A stretch of DNA of 6,049 nucleotides, from positions 1-6,049 of the forward strand of contig JAJXZC010000301.1 in the NCBI GenBank assembly GCA_021780275.1, given 5' to 3'. Positions 1-5,512 of the stretch are shown one piece after another. Every line of letters starts with the position of its first letter. The stretch's first letter is position 1. The notes under the pieces were generated by a model. The model was not told where the DNA came from and made no database searches. It was given only the letters and a program-made list of their open reading frames with translations. A program made the translations under genes and the position numbers. The DNA is from Pseudomonadota bacterium (GTDB lineage Bacteria; Pseudomonadota; Alphaproteobacteria; Parvibaculales; Parvibaculaceae).

Positions 1-107
1 GGTCCGAGGACGAAGACGGGCCCGGCTCGCTCGTTCACAATGCGCGGCGCCAGCGCGTCGCAGGCACGATGGGCGAGGGCTTCACGCCGACGGACGAGAT
101 CGCCTGA
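1..107 (+). CDS. C-terminal end of an unidentified protein (5' truncated)
   Basis: The frame whose first full codon begins at base 3 is open from the window edge to a TGA at 105-107, giving about 34 residues ending in GEGFTPTDEIA. Nearly every codon ends in G or C, the same bias as in the recognised genes, whereas the other two + frames read as Arg/Ser/Pro-rich shadows. This supports the real C-terminus of a gene starting upstream of the window. The tail is hydrophilic, with an acidic start (SEDEDGPG) and a basic middle (ARRQR), and has no membrane segment. I do not recognise the family from so short a piece. It lies 117 bases before the phosphotransferase start, with a hairpin between them, so it may be a separate transcription unit. 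Confidence 0.6.
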   Translation, partial: SEDEDGPGSLVHNARRQRVAGTMGEGFTPTDEIA

Positions 108-123
108 CGCCCATTCCGTCGCG

Positions 124-148
124 TCACCCCGGCATCGCGCCGGGGTCA
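124..148 (+). terminator. GC-rich hairpin, possible terminator or dispersed repeat
   Basis: CCCCGGC (127-133) pairs perfectly with GCCGGGG (139-145) around a 5-base loop. The stem extends by an A-T pair and, past one mismatch, a T-A pair. It lies 17 bases after the stop codon at 105-107. A run of five T (163-167) follows only after a 14-base gap, so it is not a canonical intrinsic terminator. Stems of the CCCCGGC/GCCGGGG type flanked by GTCA are also typical of small dispersed intergenic repeats in alphaproteobacteria. Either reading fits; only one copy is in this window. Confidence 0.4.
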
Positions 149-159
149 GTACCCCAACA

Positions 160-189
160 TTGTTTTTCCTCGTCCCGTCCTGCTAAATC
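160..189 (+). promoter_or_regulatory. Tentative sigma70-like promoter for the phosphotransferase
   Basis: TTGTTT (160-165) resembles a -35 box. The A/T-rich CTAAATC (183-189) lies about 17 bases downstream as a weak -10, preceded by TG in an extended -10 arrangement. It is the only A/T-rich stretch between the upstream stop codon and the ribosome binding site at 209-217, and so the natural place for a promoter. The match to consensus is poor at -10, so this is a positional guess. Confidence 0.2.
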
Positions 190-224
190 TCTCCCAACAA
201 GAAATTCCGGAGGGAGAGACGGTC

Positions 225-1295
225 ATGGCCGAAGCGGCTCAGCAGGACGGCGAGATCGGCGAAGTTCGCGAAGCGCATCGTTTCGATGTGAAGCGGCTCG
301 AAACCTATTGCCGCGAGGCGGTGGAAGGCTTCAGCGGCACGCTCGACGTGCGCCAGTTTTCGGGCGGTCAGTCCAACCCTACCTTCCTGCTGACCGAGGA
401 AGGGCCGCGAGGGCTCAAGCGCTACGTGATGCGCAAGAAGCCGCCGGGCGTGCTGCTGGCCAGCGCCCATCAGATCGACCGCGAATATCGCGTCATGAAG
501 GCTCTTGCCGAAACGGACGTGCCCGTGCCGCATATGTATGCGTTGTGCGAGGATGACAGCATCATCGGCACCTCCTTCTATGTCATGGAATATCTCGAAG
601 GCCGCGTCTTCCGCGAGTCGACCATGCCCGGATCGAGCGAAGCCGAGCGCCGAGCGATCTACTCGAACCTCGCCGAGAATCTCGCGCGGCTCCACAAGGT
701 CGATTACGAGAAGGTCGGCCTCGGCGATTTCGGCAAGCCCGGCAATTATTTCGAGCGCCAGATCGGCCGCTGGATCAAGCAGTATCGCGGCGCGCAGACG
801 ACCGACATTCCGTCGATGGAAGAGCTGATCAAATATCTGCCCGAACACATTCCCGACGAGCAATCGGTGACGATCGCCCATGGCGACTACCGCCTCGGCA
901 ACACCATGTTCCACCCCACCGAACCGCACATGATCGCGGTCCTCGACTGGGAGCTCTGCACCATCGGCCACCCGCTGGCCGACGTTGCCTATAACTGCAT
1001 GTACGACCTGCTCGGCGTCGCGGGCGGCGTGGGCCCGATCGACAGGACCAAAACGCCCGGCATCCCGACGGACAAGGAATTTGCCGCCGAATATTGCCGC
1101 CATGCGGGCCGCGACGGCATAGAGGACTGGAACTTCTACCTCGCCTTCTCGATGTTCCGCCTCGCCTCCATCAGCCAGGGCGTCTACAAGCGCGGCCTCG
1201 ACGGCAATGCGAGTTCCGAACGCGCCATGACGCTTGGCGACGCGTGCCGCAATCTCGCGGATAACGCCTGGGAAATTCTTCAGCGTAAGGACTAG
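225..1295 (+). CDS. APH-fold phosphotransferase, ACAD10/11 N-terminal-like (LvaA type)
   Basis: A 356-residue cytosolic protein with the aminoglycoside/choline-kinase fold. A glycine-rich nucleotide loop GGQSNPTF lies at residues 47-54, the likely ATP-binding lysine in VMRKKPPG at 71-72, and the helix glutamate in DREYRVMKAL at 87. The hinge region FYVMEYLEG is at 118-126, the catalytic loop HGDYRLGN at 219-226 (Asp221, Asn226) and the metal-binding DWE at 241-243, followed by the usual GHPLADVAY. The KKPPG element and DWELCTIGHPLAD are typical of the subfamily fused to an acyl-CoA dehydrogenase in human ACAD10/ACAD11 and of bacterial LvaA, which act on 4-hydroxyacyl-CoAs. By analogy it should phosphorylate the hydroxyl of a hydroxyacyl-CoA, though the substrate is inferred. 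The ATG is preceded by GGAGGGAGA (209-217) at good spacing. The length is complete for the family. A partner dehydrogenase lies about 2.8 kb away on the opposite strand. An antibiotic-resistance role is unlikely given the subfamily motifs. Confidence 0.92.
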   Translation: MAEAAQQDGEIGEVREAHRFDVKRLETYCREAVEGFSGTLDVRQFSGGQSNPTFLLTEEGPRGLKRYVMRKKPPGVLLASAHQIDREYRVMKALAETDVPVPHMYALCEDDSIIGTSFYVMEYLEGRVFRESTMPGSSEAERRAIYSNLAENLARLHKVDYEKVGLGDFGKPGNYFERQIGRWIKQYRGAQTTDIPSMEELIKYLPEHIPDEQSVTIAHGDYRLGNTMFHPTEPHMIAVLDWELCTIGHPLADVAYNCMYDLLGVAGGVGPIDRTKTPGIPTDKEFAAEYCRHAGRDGIEDWNFYLAFSMFRLASISQGVYKRGLDGNASSERAMTLGDACRNLADNAWEILQRKD

Positions 1296-1338
1296 CGGCA
1301 GAGGCGTATGGTTAGCGAAGCGTAAACCGCCGCGCTTC

Positions 1339-1348
1339 AACATATGTT
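1339..1348. promoter_or_regulatory. 10-bp AT-rich palindrome upstream of the sensor kinase
   Basis: AACATATGTT is a perfect palindrome in the 150-base gap between the phosphotransferase and the histidine kinase, in a locally A/T-rich stretch (1339-1366) that stands out from its GC-rich surroundings. It could be an operator or part of the kinase promoter. No convincing -35/-10 pair was found. A 10-bp palindrome can occur by chance, so function is a guess. Confidence 0.2.
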
Positions 1349-1445
1349 AAAGCTCGCCTTTTAATCTTCTCCCCGTCCGGTGCGGCACACAGGAGGTGTC
1401 GCCGCCGCCCGGATGGCCCTAGAGGCCGGACTTCGGGGTAGGAAG

Positions 1446-3389
1446 ATGGCTCGTCGCAAGAATGTGCAGCCGGAGGGAGACACATCGCCCGCATTGCGCG
1501 GCGGCTCCCGTTTGCCTTGCGCCGGTGAGAATTTCTTCCGCGCCCTTGTCGAGAATGCCGGCGACATCCTGACCCTTCTCGATGCCGAGGGGCGCATCTG
1601 TTATCATAGCCCCGCCGTGCGCGAAGTTCTCGGCTTCGATCCCGAACCCATGATCGGCGTACCTGTCATCGACGCCGTTCATCGTGACGACCGCGAACGG
1701 GTTCGCGAGCGTCTCGATGCCTGCACGCGCTCGCCGGACTGGGTGTCGATGGAGACATTCCGCCTTCCCCATATCGACGGAAGCTGGCGCTGGGTGGAGG
1801 CGCGGGCGAAGAACCTGCTTGCCGATCCGAATGTCGGCGCGATCCTCTGCCTGTCGCGCGACGTGACGGAAGCACGCCGCCTGGCGCAACAACTTCACGA
1901 AGCCGAACGCCTCGCCCGCTTCGGTCACTGGCGCTGGGCGAAAGGTGCGATGGCGCCTGCCTGGTCGGAAGGCGTCGCGAAAATTCTCGACCGCCCGCTC
2001 GCGCATATCCCCATGGGGGGCGACTGGTTTCTGGATCTCGTCCACCCGGACGACCGCGACGAACTTCTCTCGAAATTTCTCGATGCTTTCGAGACCAGCG
2101 AGCCCATCGCATCGGTGACGCGCTTCCTCGCCGGCGACGGCAGCTACCGGCACATCAAGACGCAGGCCTATGGCGAAATCGACGCACATGGAGAAGTCGG
2201 CGCGCTGGTGGGCCTCGTGGAGGACGTGACGGAGGAAATCAGGGCCGAAGAGGCACTGCGTCAGAGTGAGGCCAAATATCGCCTGCTGGCGGAGCGCGCC
2301 TCGGATGTCATCCACCATCTCACCCCGGACGGGAAGCTCGTCTTCATATCGCCGTCGGTCGAAGGCGTTCTGGGCTATACGCCCGAAGAGCTGGCGCAGT
2401 TCGAAAAGATAACGCCGCACATACATCCCGACGATCGGGACCGTGTCTCAGGCTACTATCAACAACTCCGCGCCGGCGACGGTACGATGCGTCTCGAATA
2501 TCGCCTCCGGCACAAGGTCGGCCACCATGTCTGGGTGGAAACAACGATGCGCCCGGTGCGCGAGCCGGGGACAGGCAGGATCACCGAGATGATCGGCACC
2601 ACGCGCGACATGAGCGAGCGCAAGCTGCAGGAATTCGAGCTGCTGGAAGCCCGCGAACGCGCGGAGGCCGCGAGCCGCACCAAGTCGCGCTTCCTCGCCA
2701 ACATGAGCCATGAGCTTCGCACGCCTCTCAACGCCATCATCGGCTTTTCGGAAATGCTGAAGCTCGAAATGTTCGGCAAGCTTGGCCATGCGCGCTATCT
2801 GGAATATGCGCATCTCATCAATGAGAGCGGCGCGCTTCTCCTCGACCTCATCAGCGACATTCTCGACATGTCGAAGATCGAAGCCGGAAAATACGATCTC
2901 CATTACGAGCGCACCGACATCGCGACGGTTATGAATTCCACCGTCAGCCTCGTCCGTCCCCGCGCCGAGGAAGGTGGCCTCACGCTCGATGTCTGCATTC
3001 CGGCCAATATCGCGGCCATACCGCTTATGGCCGACACGCGCGCACTGAAGCAGATCTTGCTCAATCTCCTCTCGAACGCCATCAAGTTCACGCCAAGGGA
3101 TGGACGCATTCAGGCCAGCGTCGCCACCATCGAAGGCGGCGTCCGCTTCAACGTCACCGATACGGGATATGGAATCGCGAAGGAAGATCTGCCCCGCCTT
3201 GCGCGGCCCTTCGAGCAGGTCTCGCTCGATGCCGATCTCTCCAAGCAGGGAACCGGGCTCGGCCTCGCGCTCGTGCGCTCGCTGGCAGAGCTTCACGGCG
3301 GCACGATCAGCATAGAAAGCGATCTCGGCCGCGGCACGAGCGTCAATGTCGATCTGCCTCTGATGCCTGCAATGGCGGCCGCTCAGTAA
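1446..3389 (+). CDS. Cytoplasmic three-PAS sensor histidine kinase with PleC/DivJ-like core
   Basis: With the ATG at 1446 the protein has 647 residues. It contains three PAS folds at about residues 28-145, 152-268 and 274-395. Each ends in a PAC-type strand: LSRDVTEARR, GLVEDVTEE and GTTRDMSERK. The HisKA domain follows with H-box FLANMSHELRTPLNAIIGF (phosphoacceptor His422). The HATPase domain has N-box Asn544, G1 DTGYGIA from Asp572, an FEQV element and G2 GTGLGLAL from Gly602. No membrane segment or signal peptide is present, so it should sense an internal signal. There is no receiver domain, and no response regulator is in the window. The H-box region, with MFGKLG, a YLEYAHLINESG-like helix and ILDMSKIEAGKY, resembles alphaproteobacterial PleC/DivJ/PdhS kinases that act on DivK-type regulators. 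The partner is inferred. The frame is open from a GTG at 1380 with another ATG at 1413. I chose 1446 because codon bias becomes gene-like there and GGGG (1435-1438) is well spaced; an AGGAGGTG at 1391-1398 leaves this open. Confidence 0.9.
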   Translation: MARRKNVQPEGDTSPALRGGSRLPCAGENFFRALVENAGDILTLLDAEGRICYHSPAVREVLGFDPEPMIGVPVIDAVHRDDRERVRERLDACTRSPDWVSMETFRLPHIDGSWRWVEARAKNLLADPNVGAILCLSRDVTEARRLAQQLHEAERLARFGHWRWAKGAMAPAWSEGVAKILDRPLAHIPMGGDWFLDLVHPDDRDELLSKFLDAFETSEPIASVTRFLAGDGSYRHIKTQAYGEIDAHGEVGALVGLVEDVTEEIRAEEALRQSEAKYRLLAERASDVIHHLTPDGKLVFISPSVEGVLGYTPEELAQFEKITPHIHPDDRDRVSGYYQQLRAGDGTMRLEYRLRHKVGHHVWVETTMRPVREPGTGRITEMIGTTRDMSERKLQEFELLEARERAEAASRTKSRFLANMSHELRTPLNAIIGFSEMLKLEMFGKLGHARYLEYAHLINESGALLLDLISDILDMSKIEAGKYDLHYERTDIATVMNSTVSLVRPRAEEGGLTLDVCIPANIAAIPLMADTRALKQILLNLLSNAIKFTPRDGRIQASVATIEGGVRFNVTDTGYGIAKEDLPRLARPFEQVSLDADLSKQGTGLGLALVRSLAELHGGTISIESDLGRGTSVNVDLPLMPAMAAAQ

Positions 3390-3396
3390 GAGACGA

Positions 3397-4047
3397 TCAG
3401 CGCCCCATGGCCTTGCGCAACGCCGCTTCGAGCTCCAGCAGTACGCGGGCGACATGGGGGTTCTGCTTCAGCCCCTCGTAGTAGCTCCTGAGCGTCGGCG
3501 CGTTCTGGAAGACGTCGGCGATGCCGAACATCGGCCCGACCTCGACATAGAGGAAGAGCATCGGCGCCAGCGTGCAGTCCGCGAGCGACAGCTTGCCGCC
3601 CACCGCATAGGGCGAGCCGTCGAGATAGAAGGAAAGCCAGCCGATGCCCTGGCGGAGTTCCGTCATCACACGATCGACAAGCGCCTGATCGCGTCCCTTG
3701 GGATTCACCTGACCGAAGAGGTGATTCATCGGCTCCATGACATAGAGATCGCCTATGCGCGAGAGGAGCCGCACCTGCGCGGCTTCGAGCGGGTCCGTGG
3801 GCCGGAGCGAAGGCCCGCGCCCCAGATCCTCGAGAAATTCGCAGATCACTTCCGACTCCGGCAACGCCTTGCCGTCGAAAACCAGCGTCGGCACCTTGTG
3901 CATCGGATTGATCGCCTCAACCTCGGCTTCGAGTTCCGGGGTGCTGAAGCCATCGACGATCTCGACATCAAGTCCCTTCGCGTAAATCGCGAGGCGGACA
4001 CGCGCCGAAAAGGGCGACAACTGGGCGTTGTAGAGTTTCATGCTCAT
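3397..4047 (-). CDS. Glutathione S-transferase family protein
   Basis: A 216-residue soluble protein of normal GST length. The N-terminal thioredoxin-like domain (about 3-77) starts KLYNAQLSPFSARVRLA, where Ser11 or Ser14 is the candidate glutathione-activating residue. It continues with NPMHKVPTLVFDGKALPESEVICEFLED, which contains the cis-proline Pro53 and the glutathione gamma-glutamyl-binding Glu64-Ser65 pair. The helical C-terminal domain (about 86-210) has the N-capping box SLAD at 154-157. The expected role is glutathione conjugation or reduction of electrophiles or peroxides; the substrate cannot be read from the sequence. The start at 4047 is chosen because GAGGAAAG (4060-4053) lies at good spacing; a TTG at 4068 and the ATG at 4041 are less likely. 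The gene lies downstream of the acyl-CoA dehydrogenase, beyond an intrinsic terminator, so it may have its own promoter or rely on read-through. Its stop is 7 bases from that of the convergent histidine kinase. Confidence 0.9.
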   Translation of the reverse strand: MSMKLYNAQLSPFSARVRLAIYAKGLDVEIVDGFSTPELEAEVEAINPMHKVPTLVFDGKALPESEVICEFLEDLGRGPSLRPTDPLEAAQVRLLSRIGDLYVMEPMNHLFGQVNPKGRDQALVDRVMTELRQGIGWLSFYLDGSPYAVGGKLSLADCTLAPMLFLYVEVGPMFGIADVFQNAPTLRSYYEGLKQNPHVARVLLELEAALRKAMGR

Positions 4048-4052
4048 GAAAA

Positions 4053-4060
4053 CTTTCCTC
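4053..4060 (-). promoter_or_regulatory. Ribosome binding site that fixes the GST start
   Basis: On the - strand GAGGAAAG is read from 4060 to 4053. Its GAGG core lies 9 bases before the ATG at 4047-4045 and 15 bases before the next ATG at 4041, so it favours the MSMKLYN start. It lies only a few bases past the U-tract of the terminator hairpin, which leaves little room for a promoter between the two. Confidence 0.6.
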
Positions 4061-4066
4061 GGCACC

Positions 4067-4099
4067 AAAACGGCCGATCCTTTGTCTGGACCGGCCGTT
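4067..4099 (-). terminator. Intrinsic terminator after the acyl-CoA dehydrogenase
   Basis: Read on the - strand, AACGGCCGGTCC (4099-4088) pairs with GGATCGGCCGTT (4080-4069) around a 7-base loop (4087-4081). This is a 12-pair stem in which the only non-Watson-Crick pair is a G.U wobble (4091 with 4077). It ends in four U (4070-4067), two of them within the stem. In + strand RNA the same position is an A.C mismatch and the 3' side lacks a U-run, so the structure favours termination of - strand transcripts. It begins 19 bases after the dehydrogenase stop and lies just before the GST ribosome binding site, so it may attenuate rather than fully block read-through into the GST. Confidence 0.75.
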
Positions 4100-4118
4100 C
4101 AGTTTCTTCATGCCTGCC

Positions 4119-5357
4119 TTATTCGGCAGCGGCGCGTACCTTGTTCGAGTATTTCTTGAACTCGAGCTTGGCGATGGTGCGGGCGTGGACTTCGTCCGGG
4201 CCGTCGGCCAGACGCAGCGTGCGCATGCCCGAATACATCTTGGCGAGGCCGAAATCGGTGGTCACACCGCCGCCGCCATGCGCCTGGATCGCATCGTCGA
4301 TGATCTGGAGCGCGACATTCGGTGCCGCCACCTTGATCATCGCGATCTCGGCGCGGGCGACCTTGTTGCCCACCGTGTCCATCATGTAGGCGGCCTTCAG
4401 CGTGAGCAGGCGCGCCATTTCGATATCGATACGGGCGCGAGCCACGCGCTCTTCCCACACGGAATGCTCGGCGATCTTCTTGCCGAAGGCTTCGCGCGTG
4501 AGCAGACGCTTCACCATGAGTTCCAGGGCGCGTTCGGCGACGCCGATGGTGCGCATGCAGTGATGGATGCGGCCAGGTCCAAGGCGACCCTGGCTGATCT
4601 CGAAACCACGGCCTTCCCCGAGAAGCAGGTTCTCGGCCGGTACGCGGACATTTTCGAGAATGACTTCGGCGTGACCATGCGGCGCGTCGTCATAGCCGAA
4701 CACCGGCAGCATACGGACGACCTTCACGCCCGGCGCGTCGAGCGGCACAAGGATCTGCGACTGCTGACGATAGGTGTCGGCCTTCGGATCCGTCTTGCCC
4801 ATCACGACCGAAATCTTGCAGCGCGGATCGCCGACGCCCGACGACCACCATTTGCGGCCGTTGATGACGTATTCGTTGCCGTCACGCTCGATGCGCGTCG
4901 AGACATTGGTGGCGTCCGACGAAGCGACATCCGGCTCGGTCATGAGATAAGCCGAACGCATCTCGCCGGCGAGAAGCGGCACAAGATATTCCTTCTTGTG
5001 ACGCTCGGAACCGTAGCGCTCCAGCACTTCCATGTTGCCGGTGTCGGGCGCGGAGCAGTTGAACACTTCCGAAGACCAGCCGACGCGGCCCATGATCTCG
5101 CAGAGCGGCGCATATTCCATGTTGGTCAGGCCGCCGCCGAGTTCGGACTCGGGCAGGAACAGGTTCCAGAGACCCTCGGCCTTCGCCTTCGGCTTCAGGT
5201 CTTCGAGAATCTGCGGCACCTGCCAAGGGTTGCCCTGCGCGCGGAACGCGGCCATCTGCGCGTCATAGGTCTTTTCGTTCGGATAGATGTGCTCGTCCAT
5301 GAACCGGTTCAGGCGAGCCATCAGCTCCTTCGTTTTATCTGAATATTCGAAGTCCAT
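4119..5357 (-). CDS. Acyl-CoA dehydrogenase, ACAD10/11 (LvaC) type
   Basis: A 412-residue cytosolic flavoprotein covering the complete acyl-CoA dehydrogenase fold. The N-terminal helical domain is followed by the FAD/substrate signature [17 protein letters not shown] (136-152) and [10 protein letters not shown] (165-174). The middle beta domain reads to about 240. The C-terminal helical domain carries TREAFGK (287-293), an [10 protein letters not shown] stretch (356-365) and [11 protein letters not shown] (381-391). In medium-chain dehydrogenases the catalytic Glu sits in a YEGT motif; here the equivalent residue is Asp385 of LADGPDEVH, the signature of human ACAD10/ACAD11 and related bacterial enzymes. 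These relatives, like LvaC, process 4-phospho-acyl-CoAs made by an APH-type kinase, and such a kinase lies at 225-1295. Simple alpha,beta-dehydrogenation of another acyl-CoA remains possible. The start at 5357 follows GAGGGAGAC (5369-5361); the frame runs upstream to an ATG at 5465, but that extension is unlike the family. Electrons would normally pass to ETF. Confidence 0.93.
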   Translation of the reverse strand: MDFEYSDKTKELMARLNRFMDEHIYPNEKTYDAQMAAFRAQGNPWQVPQILEDLKPKAKAEGLWNLFLPESELGGGLTNMEYAPLCEIMGRVGWSSEVFNCSAPDTGNMEVLERYGSERHKKEYLVPLLAGEMRSAYLMTEPDVASSDATNVSTRIERDGNEYVINGRKWWSSGVGDPRCKISVVMGKTDPKADTYRQQSQILVPLDAPGVKVVRMLPVFGYDDAPHGHAEVILENVRVPAENLLLGEGRGFEISQGRLGPGRIHHCMRTIGVAERALELMVKRLLTREAFGKKIAEHSVWEERVARARIDIEMARLLTLKAAYMMDTVGNKVARAEIAMIKVAAPNVALQIIDDAIQAHGGGGVTTDFGLAKMYSGMRTLRLADGPDEVHARTIAKLEFKKYSNKVRAAAE

Positions 5358-5360
5358 ATC

Positions 5361-5369
5361 GTCTCCCTC
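5361..5369 (-). promoter_or_regulatory. Ribosome binding site that fixes the dehydrogenase start
   Basis: On the - strand GAGGGAGAC is read from 5369 to 5361, with the purine core ending 5 bases before the ATG at 5357-5355. The alternative in-frame ATG at 5465 has no such site at normal spacing and would add 36 residues with no counterpart in acyl-CoA dehydrogenases. Confidence 0.65.
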
Positions 5370-5381
5370 GAAGTTTGGTTT

Positions 5382-5411
5382 GAGCGAGGCGGCTTCTCGG
5401 CCTCCCCGCTC
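5382..5411 (-). promoter_or_regulatory. Imperfect hairpin in the dehydrogenase leader
   Basis: On the - strand, GAGCGGGGAGGC (5411-5400) can pair with GCCGCCTCGCTC (5393-5382) around a 6-base loop CGAGAA. Of the 12 positions, 10 are Watson-Crick, one is G.U and one is an A.G mismatch. It ends 12 bases before the ribosome binding site. There is no U-run after it, so it is not a terminator; it could stabilise the mRNA leader or be an operator dyad. Function is unknown. Confidence 0.35.
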
Positions 5412-5450
5412 CAATTGCGAATGGGAGGGACTGTAGCGGGTTGATCTCCG

Positions 5451-5468
5451 CAAATCACGAGTCAAATC
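5451..5468. repeat. Short direct repeat CAAATC upstream of the dehydrogenase
   Basis: CAAATC occurs at 5451-5456 and again at 5463-5468, 12 bases apart, in the gap between tadA and the dehydrogenase. The spacing is about one helical turn, as for paired regulator half-sites. On the - strand the same stretch includes TTGACT (5465-5460), a good -35 match, but no acceptable -10 lies 16-18 bases further on. Chance occurrence is quite possible. Confidence 0.2.
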
Positions 5469-5481
5469 GCGCTGCGACCGA

Positions 5482-5512
5482 AAGAGCCGCTACGAAAATG
5501 AGTCCGGCTCTT
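5482..5512 (-). terminator. Hairpin at the end of tadA, probable terminator
   Basis: On the - strand AAGAGCCG (5512-5505) pairs with CGGCTCTT (5489-5482) around a 15-base loop. The stem overlaps the last base of the tadA stop codon (5514-5512) and is followed by one more T, giving TTT after the C. The perfect 8-bp GC-rich stem and its position support termination, while the large loop and short U-run weaken it. If it works, the dehydrogenase needs its own promoter in the 5358-5481 interval. Confidence 0.45.

Noticed and set aside
225..1295. Aminoglycoside resistance kinase
   Set aside because: The APH fold is shared, but the KKPPG and DWELCTIGHPLAD context and the presence of an ACAD10/11-type dehydrogenase nearby point to acyl-CoA metabolism.
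183..1343. Long - strand open frame (386 codons) antisense to the phosphotransferase
   Set aside because: The translation is low-complexity Ala/Arg/His-rich with no family motifs, and the + strand frame has intact kinase motifs and a good ribosome binding site. Long antisense frames are expected from strong G/C third-position bias.
1312..1364. Possible CtrA-type sites (TTAA-N7-TTAA) before the sensor kinase
   Set aside because: TTAG-N7-TAAA at 1312-1326 matches only 3 of 4 bases in each half, and the TTAA pair at 1347-1364 has a 10-base spacer instead of 7. Neither is good enough to call.
1419..3455. Two 335-codon - strand open frames antisense to the sensor kinase (1419-2426 and 2448-3455)
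   Set aside because: Both are shadows of the PAS/HisKA/HATPase gene, and no motif or ribosome binding site supports them.
3454..4389. 311-codon + strand open frame covering the GST and the end of the dehydrogenase
   Set aside because: It overlaps two well-supported - strand genes and their terminator, and its composition is that of a reverse-strand shadow.
4110..5342. Long + strand open frame (410 codons) antisense to the dehydrogenase
   Set aside because: It mirrors the dehydrogenase codon pattern, shows no recognisable domain and is His/Arg/Ala-rich. The - strand carries clear acyl-CoA dehydrogenase signatures.
5358..5465. Dehydrogenase start at 5465 giving a 448-residue protein
   Set aside because: The extra 36 residues do not resemble an acyl-CoA dehydrogenase N-terminus and would translate through the leader hairpin and ribosome binding site. 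The start at 5357 has a proper ribosome binding site.
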